From contig NZ_JAENJG010000001.1 of NCBI RefSeq assembly GCF_016597785.1, forward strand, positions 1,860,001-1,924,000: DNA of 64,000 nucleotides. The letters are read 5' to 3'. The notes under the pieces were generated by a model. It saw nothing but the letters and a program-made list of their open reading frames with translations, made no database searches and was not told the DNA's origin. Shown piece by piece: positions 17,316 through 23,960 of the stretch (positions are counted from its first letter, which is position 1; every line of letters begins with the position of its first letter). Both the position numbers and the translations under genes were made by a program. The stretch comes from Leucobacter sp. L43. GTDB lineage: Bacteria; Actinomycetota; Actinomycetes; Actinomycetales; Microbacteriaceae.

Positions 17316-18500
17316 TCAGCCGGAGAGGCAGGCCCCGGTCGATACCGGCGCCGTCGCCGTCTCGAGCGTCGCGAGCACGGGGAGCAGTTCGGCGAGGGTC
17401 ATCGCGTACCCCACACTCGCCCGCTCCGTGTCTCTCGCGAAGACGACTCCCGCGACGCCGCCCTCCTCGGTCAGGAGGGGGCCTCCCGAATTGCCGGGCC
17501 GCACATCGGCCGAGAGCACGTGGATCGAACGCGGCGTCGACGACGTGCCGTAGATGTCCGCGATCGGAGCGTCGCGCGTCGCGAGCACTCCGGCGCCGAC
17601 CGTCGTGAACGGACCGCCGTACGGGTAGCCCTGCACCGCACCTCCGCTTCCCGGCACGAGCGAATCGTCGAGTGGAAGCGGGCTGGCGTCGACGTCCGCA
17701 GCGATCACCGCGATATCGTCGATCGGATCGAAGTACACGACCCGGCCGTCGCGCGCCGGTTCGCCCGGCAGCTCAACGAGCGGGGTCTCGATGCCGGCGA
17801 CGACGTGGGCGTTCGTGACGATGCGATCCTCGGCGACGACGAAGCCGGTGCCCGTCGGCATCGTGCCGCACCCGTATGCGAGACCCGAGATGCGTGCGAC
17901 CGAGGCGGCCGAGGCGGCGAGTGCTGGGTCGTCGGTGTCGATGGTCGCCGCGGGGGTGTCCGTGCTCAAGTCTGAGTCGAGCAGTGCATCGACCGTCGGG
18001 ATCACGGTGTCGCCGAGCACCGCCGCGTGCAAGCGGGCGGCAGCGTCGGTGAGCGGTTTCGGCGTCCACTGCTGCAGCGTGCGCAGCACCGTCGAGGAGG
18101 CGACCGCTGATGAGACGCCCGGCACGCCCGATGCTGTGATGGCGGCGCCGATGAGGGCCACTGCGGTGACCGAGGCGACGAGGCCGAGCGCCCCGCCGAG
18201 CAGGCGTTCGATCGCGCGCAGCTTGAGCCGGTCTGCACCGCGGCGCAGGAAGGAGCCGATCACGGAGCCGAGCCAGGCGCCGAGGGCGAGCAGCAGAATC
18301 GCCGAACCGATCACCGCGGTGCTGCGCCAGCCGTTCTCGGGCAGTTCGCGGGCGATGATCGGCAGCAACCAGGGCGAGACCGCCGCGCCCGCGACGAGAC
18401 CGGCGAGCGCACCGACCACGGAGAAGAATCCCGAACGCACACCGGCGAGCGTGGAGACGATGAGCACGACCACGATGATGATGTCGACGATCGGCAGCAC
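17316..18500 (-). CDS. MarP-family membrane serine protease (CvpA domain plus trypsin-like domain)
   Basis: A 394-residue protein with four N-terminal membrane helices forming a CvpA/colicin V production-like domain (residues about 1-125) and an extracytoplasmic chymotrypsin-like protease. The triad is complete: His232 in TNAHVV, Asp262 in IDDIAVIA and Ser338 in RPGNSGGPL. Cys211 and a cysteine near the C-terminus (GACLSG) could form the disulfide known in mycobacterial MarP. MarP protects against acid and oxidative stress in mycobacteria. The start is GTG 18500. It ends 10 bp from the convergent TetR stop. Confidence 0.92.
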   Translation of the reverse strand: MLPIVDIIIVVVLIVSTLAGVRSGFFSVVGALAGLVAGAAVSPWLLPIIARELPENGWRSTAVIGSAILLLALGAWLGSVIGSFLRRGADRLKLRAIERLLGGALGLVASVTAVALIGAAITASGVPGVSSAVASSTVLRTLQQWTPKPLTDAAARLHAAVLGDTVIPTVDALLDSDLSTDTPAATIDTDDPALAASAASVARISGLAYGCGTMPTGTGFVVAEDRIVTNAHVVAGIETPLVELPGEPARDGRVVYFDPIDDIAVIAADVDASPLPLDDSLVPGSGGAVQGYPYGGPFTTVGAGVLATRDAPIADIYGTSSTPRSIHVLSADVRPGNSGGPLLTEEGGVAGVVFARDTERASVGYAMTLAELLPVLATLETATAPVSTGACLSG

Positions 18501-18721
18501 CCGGCCTCGTTCCTCTTCACGCTCGGGCCGCCTGCCCGTTGCTTCTCAGGAACTGTACTGACACGGCCTGGGAGCGCTCCGCAGAATCGCTGAGCACTCC
18601 CCGCGGGCTCTCGGTGAGAGATCGCGCTTCGGTGAGACGCCATCAGGGTTTCCAGCCTCACCGAAGCCCGTCTGCTGACCGAGTCCCGTCTGCTCCCCGG
18701 CGCCGTCGACACCGGCTGCGT
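18501..18721. other. Non-coding stretch between marP-like gene and the copA stump
   Basis: Together with the copA stump and its leader this is part of a 393-bp interval without an intact gene. Translations here give only low-quality Arg/Ser-rich text. The one clear element is the inverted repeat at 18626-18667. It probably holds the marP promoter at its left end and the scar of a lost copA body. Confidence 0.5.
18626..18667. repeat. 11-bp perfect inverted repeat (possible old terminator)
   Basis: GCTTCGGTGAG (18626-18636) pairs exactly with CTCACCGAAGC (18657-18667) over a 20-nt loop. There is no T-run on either side. It lies just downstream of the copA stump on the minus strand, where the operon terminator would be if the copA body had been deleted. 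Confidence 0.45.
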
Positions 18722-18817
18722 CAGCTTCTTCCCGATGTGCATGACGCAGGAGGCGCACGTCGTCCCGCCGATCTTGAGATCGTACGAGGTCGGGGAGAGG
18801 CTGTTCAGCAGGGTCAT
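18722..18817 (-). pseudogene. 5' stump of a copper-transporting P-type ATPase (copA remnant)
   Basis: Directly after copZ on the same strand, an ATG at 18817 with a GAGAGG ribosome site opens a frame reading MTLLNSLSPTSYDLKIGG then TTCASCVMHIGKKL. This is the start of the N-terminal heavy-metal domain of CopA ATPases (usual form GGMTCASCVxxIxKKL), with the Met of MTCASC already changed to Thr. After residue 32 the similarity stops abruptly and the frame runs into unrelated Ser/Arg-rich sequence; none of the ATPase body (CPC, DKTGT) exists in the window. I read it as a deletion remnant. A free short peptide is less likely. Confidence 0.6.
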
Positions 18818-18893
18818 GGGGAGGGCCTCTCGAGGAGAGCGAGGTGCAGCCGACTGGGTCTGCCCGCGGGCCGCAGCACGTACCTGGCGCGGC

Positions 18894-19106
18894 TCAGGCG
18901 AGTTGCGCGGTGTACCCGGCTTCGTCGACGGCCGCGAGTACGGCAGCGGTGTCGACCGGGTCTCCTGCGGTCGTGACGCTGAGCTGACCGGAGGCCGCGC
19001 TCACCGAGATGCCGGTGACTCCAGCGATCTCGCCGACTTCCGATCGCACTGCGCGCTCGCAGTGATCGCAGGTCATTCCGGTGACGGTGAATGCAGTCGT
19101 AGCCAT
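18894..19106 (-). CDS. copZ: Copper chaperone, heavy-metal-associated domain
   Basis: A 70-residue single HMA domain, the cytosolic carrier that hands Cu(I) to a CopA exporter. The metal motif is GMTCDHCERAV (MxCxxC) at residues 10-15, and the rest has the expected beta-alpha-beta-beta-alpha-beta pattern ending in AVDEAGYTAQLA. A CsoR-like operator lies about 50 bp upstream. Its normal partner, the ATPase, survives only as a stump immediately downstream, so this chaperone may now serve an exporter encoded elsewhere. Confidence 0.92.
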   Translation of the reverse strand: MATTAFTVTGMTCDHCERAVRSEVGEIAGVTGISVSAASGQLSVTTAGDPVDTAAVLAAVDEAGYTAQLA

Positions 19107-19156
19107 GCGTATGCTCCTTCGAGGTGAGGGACGGAGTGCTCCTTCACATCGACAGT

Positions 19157-19173
19157 ATACCCTATGGGGGTAT
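19157..19173. promoter_or_regulatory. CsoR-like copper operator upstream of copZ
   Basis: ATACCCTATGGGGGTAT is a near-symmetric ATACCC-N3-GGGGGTAT sequence, matching the known CsoR operator type (TACCC and GGGTA arms around a short AT-containing centre). It sits 50 bp before copZ on the minus strand, where Cu-responsive derepression would be expected. No csoR gene is in the window, so the repressor must be encoded elsewhere. Confidence 0.65.
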
Positions 19174-19185
19174 GCTGCAAGGGTG

Positions 19186-19815
19186 TCAGGAGTCCATCCG
19201 GAGCTCGCGGCGGCCCGCCGAGAGCCGGACGCGGCTCAGCGACCAGACCAGCGCGCCGCTCGCGAGCAGCGCGATCAGCAGCCCCAGGATCGTGCCGACG
19301 AGAGCTCCCCCGCCGCGCTCCGGGAGGAGAAACCCGTACGGCACCCACCCGTCGGTCGCACCGCGCACCAGTACGACCCCGATCCACGCGAGCGGATACG
19401 GCAGCACCAGCCATAACCGGCGCCACGGGAGCGGCGGGCGATCGCCGACGCCGATCCAGTCGAGCAGGAGGAGCGCGGGGAACACGATGTGCAGCACGGC
19501 GCTGACCCACGGAGGCGCCGCACCGGTGCCCGGTACGAGTGCGTTGTAGATCACGCCGACGATGAGCATGCACGTGACGGCGACCCCGCGCGCCGTCGCG
19601 GCCCAGCGCGGTGCTGGGCGCTTCCGCGCTCCGCTGCTACCGAGTGCGATGAGCAGGATGGCGGAGAGCAGGCTCGTGAGGTTCGTGAAGTAGCCGAAGA
19701 AATCGAATGGGTTCATGCCGCCGACGCCCTGCAAGTACGTGGTGCAGAGAATGACGATGACGATCGCGCCGACGGCGATGCGCGCCCAGGCGACGGTCAC
19801 GGATGCCCGGCTCAT
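19186..19815 (-). CDS. Pr6Pr-family integral membrane protein
   Basis: About 209 residues with six hydrophobic helices. The segment FFGYFTNLTSLLSAILL is characteristic of the Pr6Pr/FAR-17a-like membrane family, and a second conserved region is VLHIVFPALLLLDWI. The function of the family is not established in bacteria. The start is taken as ATG 19815 because it overlaps the stop of the AAA ATPase by four bases; ATG 19827 is possible and adds four residues. The overlap implies coupled expression with the ATPase. Confidence 0.78.
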   Translation of the reverse strand: MSRASVTVAWARIAVGAIVIVILCTTYLQGVGGMNPFDFFGYFTNLTSLLSAILLIALGSSGARKRPAPRWAATARGVAVTCMLIVGVIYNALVPGTGAAPPWVSAVLHIVFPALLLLDWIGVGDRPPLPWRRLWLVLPYPLAWIGVVLVRGATDGWVPYGFLLPERGGGALVGTILGLLIALLASGALVWSLSRVRLSAGRRELRMDS

Positions 19816-20957
19816 CGCCTCGGCCATTCCCAGCGCGGCACGTCGAGCAGACCCTGGCCCGCGACTTCCGTGCCGTCCCCGTCGGAGACGAGTTCGATGG
19901 CGGAACCCGCGTCTTCGAGCGCCCGGCGCAGTACGCTCGAGTGGGTGACGACGACGACCTGCGTGCGGTTCGCCGCGGTCGCGATCAGCGAGGCGAGCGC
20001 CGGGATCAGGCTTTCGTGGAGCGATGCCTCCGGTTCGTTGACGACGATCAGCGGCGGCGGATCGGCCGGCAGCAGCGCCGCGCAGAGCAGCAGGTATCGC
20101 AGGGTGCCGTCGGAGAGCTCCGCCGTCGAGAGCGGCCGGAGGAGGCCGGGCTGACTGAGCATGAGGCGGAACACGCCGCTGACGACGTCGATCGAGACGC
20201 GCGATCCCGGAAACGCGTCGGAGACGGCATTGGTCAGATCGTGATCCTGCGCCGCCTCGATCGCGGTCGCCCAGACCGCGGCCAGATCGGCACCGTCATC
20301 GCTGAGCCACCGCGTGCGCGTGCCGACCTGCGGAGCGCGGGCCCGGGCGTCGCGGTCGGTGCGGAAGTGATCGTAGAAGCGCCATTGCGCCATGCGGTGC
20401 CGCAAGCGGAGCGTGTCGGGCAGTGCGGTCGCGTCCTCGAGATCGAGCAGCACGCTCTGCCCGGGGCCGAGGGTCTGCTGCAGCACGCGCCATCCGTCGT
20501 CTCGCACGCGCACCGCCGCACGCGTGCGATCGACGATGACGGATGCCGGCCGGGCGAACGGCCCGACGAAGACCTGCTCCCGCTTCACCTCCGGATCCTG
20601 CGTGAAGAAGCTGCGGCCGCGGTCGAGCTGCGGCAGGCCGAGATCGGTGAGGTAGCCGAACTCATCCGATCCGAAACCCAGCCTGAGGGAGACCGGGCGC
20701 CCCGGGGAGGCGCCCTTGATCGGACCCGATGCGCGACGCGACACCTCTGGACCCGCCCAGAGCACGCTCGCGAGCCCGCCTTCCCGGGCGATCGACCCCA
20801 CGATGCGACCCTCGCCGGCTGCCGCGAGCAGACGCAGCGCCCGATACAGATTGGACTTGCCGGTGCCGTTCGCTCCCGAGACGATCGTGAGCCGGTCGAG
20901 TGGCACGATCAGGTCGACGAGCGATCGGTACCCCGAGACCGCGAATGTGGTGAGCAT
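19812..20957 (-). CDS. AAA/RecF-like ATPase (OLD/SMC-type ABC fold)
   Basis: A 381-residue soluble ATPase. Walker A is GANGTGKSN (residues 28-36) after the RecF-like opening LTTFAVSGYRSLVDL. The C-terminal half has a signature-like ELSDGTLRYL, Walker B LIVVNEPEASLHESL and the switch histidine in VVVVTHSS. This is the minimal AAA_21/AAA_15 arrangement found in many proteins of unknown function and in some defence modules. No nuclease or TOPRIM domain is visible. It is coupled to a six-helix membrane protein; its role is unknown. Confidence 0.82.
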   Translation of the reverse strand: MLTTFAVSGYRSLVDLIVPLDRLTIVSGANGTGKSNLYRALRLLAAAGEGRIVGSIAREGGLASVLWAGPEVSRRASGPIKGASPGRPVSLRLGFGSDEFGYLTDLGLPQLDRGRSFFTQDPEVKREQVFVGPFARPASVIVDRTRAAVRVRDDGWRVLQQTLGPGQSVLLDLEDATALPDTLRLRHRMAQWRFYDHFRTDRDARARAPQVGTRTRWLSDDGADLAAVWATAIEAAQDHDLTNAVSDAFPGSRVSIDVVSGVFRLMLSQPGLLRPLSTAELSDGTLRYLLLCAALLPADPPPLIVVNEPEASLHESLIPALASLIATAANRTQVVVVTHSSVLRRALEDAGSAIELVSDGDGTEVAGQGLLDVPRWEWPRR

Positions 20958-20992
20958 GGCTGCATTCTTGCAGCGGCTCCCGACAATCGCCG

Positions 20993-21574
20993 CTACGCCG
21001 CCGCGATGAGGGCGAGCGCCGTATCCACGGCCGCGGTCGCACTGCTCCGGTCGATGCGGGCGAGCGCGAGTGCCGCCACCACCTGGCCGGTGCAGGCGTC
21101 GGCGAGGCGATCCGCCGCACCCGGGTCGAGGTGGGGGAGCCGGGCGGTGATGCCGCGCTTGAGGGCTGCGCGCAGTTCGTCGCGGTACGCCGAGACCGAT
21201 GCGGCGACCGCCGAGTCTTCGCCGATCGGAGCGCCGGCCGTGTTGATGAGCATGCACCCGCTGCGCGCGGCGAGCGACGCGGGATCCGCGAAGGCGTCGC
21301 GCAGTCCTGCCAGGTAGCCGATGACGGCATCGGGTGAGACCGGCGCTGCCGTCAACGGCTCCAGGCGGGGGCGGATGACGTCGTCGAGGTACTGCTCCAC
21401 GGCAGCGTCGAAGAGTCCGCGCTTCGAGCCGAAACTGTTGTAGATGCTCGAGCGCCGCAGCCCGGTGGCCCGTTCGAGGTCGGCGATCCCGGCGCCCTCG
21501 TAGCCGGTCGTCCAGAAGGCGTCCATCGCGGCGCGCACGACTGCGTCGCGGTCGAAGGAAGCTGTACGTGCCAT
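20993..21574 (-). CDS. TetR-family repressor divergent from an NADP-dependent reductase
   Basis: A 193-residue regulator starting at ATG 21574 (MARTASFDRDAVVRAAMDAFW). The helix-turn-helix GIADLERATGLRRSSIYNSFGSKRGLF is typical of the AcrR/NemR-like group that senses reactive or aromatic chemicals, and a cysteine lies at about residue 110 (SGCMLINT) as often seen there. A triple half-site operator lies between it and the divergent reductase gene, which is its likely target. It is 35 bp from the ATPase gene on the same strand but probably separate in function. Confidence 0.88.
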   Translation of the reverse strand: MARTASFDRDAVVRAAMDAFWTTGYEGAGIADLERATGLRRSSIYNSFGSKRGLFDAAVEQYLDDVIRPRLEPLTAAPVSPDAVIGYLAGLRDAFADPASLAARSGCMLINTAGAPIGEDSAVAASVSAYRDELRAALKRGITARLPHLDPGAADRLADACTGQVVAALALARIDRSSATAAVDTALALIAAA

Positions 21575-21596
21575 GAGTGCGCCTTTCAGGACTGAT

Positions 21597-21627
21597 CGTT
21601 CCAGTATATATTGGAACGACCGTTCCA
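21597..21627. promoter_or_regulatory. Triple half-site operator in the tetR/reductase intergenic region
   Basis: Three alternating 7-bp half-sites, CGTTCCA (21597-21603), TGGAACG (21612-21618) and CGTTCCA (21621-21627), form two overlapping inverted repeats with spacers of 8 and 2 bp around an AT-rich GTATATAT core. It sits 23 bp from the tetR start and 69 bp from the reductase start, ideal for repression of both genes by the TetR protein. Confidence 0.7.
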
Positions 21628-21695
21628 TATAGCCCGGTTCGTTCCGAGCCGGCATCCGAGGGCGCAGGATCGCCCGCACACTCTGGAGGTTCCAC

Positions 21696-22706
21696 GTGAC
21701 CGCACCCGTCAGCACACAGATTCAGCTCGTCTCCCGCCCGAGCGGTTGGCCAACGCACGACGACTTCCGCACCGTGCAGGTCGAACTCGGCGAACTGCAG
21801 CCGGGCGAGGTGCGCGTGCGCAACGAGTTCGTGTCGGTCGATCCTTACATGCGCGGCCGCATGAACGACGCGCGCAGCTACGTCGCGCCGTACGCGCTCG
21901 GCGAGCAGATCCAGGGCGGCGCCATCGGCCGAGTCGTGGCCTCCGCCTCTGACGAGGTGCCAGAGGGCGCGGTCGTGCTCCACCAGCACGGGTGGTCGGA
22001 CCTGGTGCAGGCAGACGCAGCGACGTTCCGCGTCGTCCCGGAGATCGACGGGGTGCCGCTCTCATTGCGCCTCCACATCATGGGAATGACGGGCCTCACG
22101 GCGTACGTCGGTCTCACCGCCATCGCCGGCCTGCGCGAAGGCGAGACCGTCTTCATCTCGGGCGCCGCGGGAGCGGTCGGCACAGCGGCGGGCCAGATCG
22201 CGAAGCTCCTCGGAGCGGCGCGGGTGATCGGCTCGGCGGGATCCGCTGAGAAGGTGGCGCTGCTCACCGAGAAGTACGGATACGACGCGGCCTTCAACTA
22301 CAAGGACGGCGACGTGCGCGGCCAACTCGCCGCCGCAGCTCCCGACGGCATCGACGTCTTCTTCGACAACGTGGGGGGCGACCACCTCGAAGCGGCGCTC
22401 GATGCGTTCAACGACGACGGCCGCGCGGCGCTCTGCGGCGCGATCGCCGAGTACAACACCTCGGAGACCACCCCGGGGCCAGACAACATGGCGAATCTCA
22501 TCACACGCGCTCTGAAGCTCGAGGGCTTCACCGTCGGCAAGCATCTGCAGCACGCGCCCGAGTTCCAGCAGCGGATGGGCGAATGGTTCGCCGCTGGGAA
22601 GATCGCGTACGACGAGACGATCGTCGACGGCATCGACCACACCGTCGACGCGTTCCTCGACATGATGCGCGGCGCGAACGTGGGCAAGATGCTCGTGCGC
22701 GTGTAA
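21696..22706 (+). CDS. NADP-dependent zinc-free MDR oxidoreductase (CurA/alkenal reductase type)
   Basis: A 336-residue medium-chain reductase that should reduce alpha,beta-unsaturated carbonyls with NADPH. No zinc cysteines are present. The nucleotide-binding part reads GETVFISGAAGAVGTAAGQIAKLLGAARVIGSAGS, and the conserved DVFFDNVGGDHLEAAL and KLEGFTVGKH segments define the curcumin/leukotriene B4 reductase group. GTG 21696 follows a CTGGAGG ribosome site. The divergent TetR gene with its operator suggests induction by a reactive electrophile. Confidence 0.92.
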   Translation: MTAPVSTQIQLVSRPSGWPTHDDFRTVQVELGELQPGEVRVRNEFVSVDPYMRGRMNDARSYVAPYALGEQIQGGAIGRVVASASDEVPEGAVVLHQHGWSDLVQADAATFRVVPEIDGVPLSLRLHIMGMTGLTAYVGLTAIAGLREGETVFISGAAGAVGTAAGQIAKLLGAARVIGSAGSAEKVALLTEKYGYDAAFNYKDGDVRGQLAAAAPDGIDVFFDNVGGDHLEAALDAFNDDGRAALCGAIAEYNTSETTPGPDNMANLITRALKLEGFTVGKHLQHAPEFQQRMGEWFAAGKIAYDETIVDGIDHTVDAFLDMMRGANVGKMLVRV

Positions 22707-22837
22707 GGCGGCGAGATCCGCCGCGGGCATCTCTCCGAGCGAGCGACCAGCTCGAAAGCGCAGTTGATGCTCGCCGCTCAGTGCGAATGGTGCCGGATCG
22801 CGCTCTCGCGTCCGTCCCCATCCGCCGTCCGCAGACG

Positions 22838-22879
22838 ACGCAGCGCCCGGACTCCATCCTCGGGGCCCGGGCGCTGCGT
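22838..22879. terminator. Strong hairpin between convergent reductase and FAS1 genes
   Basis: ACGCAGCGCCCGG (22838-22850) pairs perfectly with CCGGGCGCTGCGT (22867-22879), a 13-bp stem with a 16-nt loop. There is no clear T-run, but its place between two gene ends suggests termination in both directions. The rest of 22707-22997 shows nothing else recognisable. Confidence 0.6.
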
Positions 22880-22997
22880 GTCACTGCGAACAACAATGTG
22901 CCCGCCTCTCCTGTGCGAGCGACGGACACATTGGCCTTGCGGGCGATCGAGCCGCGACTGCGCTGGCTCTCACGCCGAGATTACTGCACCGGCGAGA

Positions 22998-23672
22998 TTA
23001 CTTGGCCGGGGGCATCAGAACGGTGTCGACCAGGTACACGGTCGCGTTCGCGGTCTGGACTCCGCCGCAGATGATGTTCGAGTCGTTGACCATCATCTCG
23101 TCACCCGAGCCGGTCACCTCGAGGTCAGCGCCCTGCACAGTGGTGTGCATGCCTGCGATGTCAGCCGGCTCGATCTGGCCGGGCACCACGTGGTAGGTGA
23201 GGATGCTGCTGAGCAGGTCGCTATCGGTCTTCAGCGTATCGATGGTGCCGGCGTCGATCTTCGCGAAGGCGTCATCCACCGGTGCGAACACGGTGAACTC
23301 GTCACCGTTCAGGGTGTCGACGAGGTCGACGTCAGGGTTCAGCTGACCGCTGACCGCCGAGACGAGCGTCTTCAGCATCGGGTTGTTGGATGCCGCGACT
23401 GCGACCGGATCCTGCGACATGCCCTGGATCGAGCCGTCGCCCTCTGGCACTGCTTCAGCGTATGCCGCGCAGCCGGGGCCGACCAGGTTCGCTGCCGGAT
23501 CCATGGCGTCCGACGACTCCGCCGGCTCCTCCATGGGGGTCTCTTCCATCTGCTCCGTGGTCTGGTCTTCGGCGGCTTCGTCCGACGCTCCCATGGAGCA
23601 GCCGGTGAGCATTGCGGCGCCGACAAGCGTCATTGCGAACGCGGCGCCGAGGGTCTTCTTCTTGGTGAACAT
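22998..23672 (-). CDS. FAS1 (fasciclin) domain lipoprotein, MPT83/MPT70-like
   Basis: A 224-residue exported lipoprotein. The signal peptide ends in the lipobox MLTGC (Cys25), then an acidic Glu/Met/Thr linker leads to one fasciclin domain of about 140 residues ([14 protein letters not shown] to [11 protein letters not shown]). The FAS1 signatures [14 protein letters not shown] and [10 protein letters not shown] are intact. Two cysteines (GPGCAAYAE and NIICGG) could form the disulfide seen in MPT70, a possible DipZ substrate. The start ATG 23672 has a GAGGA site. A SigK-type promoter lies about 50 bp upstream, and dipZ-sigK-rskA is divergent. Confidence 0.92.
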   Translation of the reverse strand: MFTKKKTLGAAFAMTLVGAAMLTGCSMGASDEAAEDQTTEQMEETPMEEPAESSDAMDPAANLVGPGCAAYAEAVPEGDGSIQGMSQDPVAVAASNNPMLKTLVSAVSGQLNPDVDLVDTLNGDEFTVFAPVDDAFAKIDAGTIDTLKTDSDLLSSILTYHVVPGQIEPADIAGMHTTVQGADLEVTGSGDEMMVNDSNIICGGVQTANATVYLVDTVLMPPAK

Positions 23673-23718
23673 GGTTCCTCCTCGAGATGAGATCCGCAGA
23701 TTTCCGCGGCTTGTAAAC

Positions 23719-23747
23719 GTCTTCGGAGCCCTCCCGCGGTCGGATGG
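23719..23747 (-). promoter_or_regulatory. SigK-type promoter of the FAS1 lipoprotein gene
   Basis: On the minus strand CCATCC (23747-23742) is followed after exactly 15 nt by CCGAAGAC (23726-23719). This matches the M. tuberculosis SigK promoter pattern as known (-35 CCATCC, -10 CCGAAT-like). Transcription would begin about 40 nt before the ATG. Confidence 0.72.
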
Positions 23748-23909
23748 GAAATTGATCGAAAAAGTTTTCCGGGTGCCTTCGCGGTGTCGTGTCCGTGCGC
23801 GGGATCGCGGGAGCGTGCGCCCTCGCGCGCGCCCGCGCGCGGACAAGAACTGCTGGCCCGGCATCCGCAGTGGGGCCCGCACGAGACCCGAGCTCTCCTG
23901 GCCTCAGAC

Positions 23910-23937
23910 CCATCCGATCGGCGCTCCGCTCCGAAGT
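23910..23937 (+). promoter_or_regulatory. SigK-type promoter of dipZ-sigK-rskA
   Basis: CCATCC (23910-23915), a 15-nt spacer and CCGAAGT (23931-23937) repeat the pattern found before the divergent FAS1 gene; in both cases the spacer starts GA and ends CT. The leader to the dipZ ATG would be under 20 nt and still holds an AGGAAGG ribosome site, which supports the chosen dipZ start. Confidence 0.75.
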
Positions 23938-23960
23938 ACCTCGCAATAGGAAGGCCTCTC

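Noticed and set aside
20958-21989. Extension of the AAA ATPase to a 725-residue protein starting at 21989
   Set aside because: The added 344 residues are antisense/out of frame to the TetR and reductase genes and have no sense; ATG 20957 gives the proper RecF-like start.
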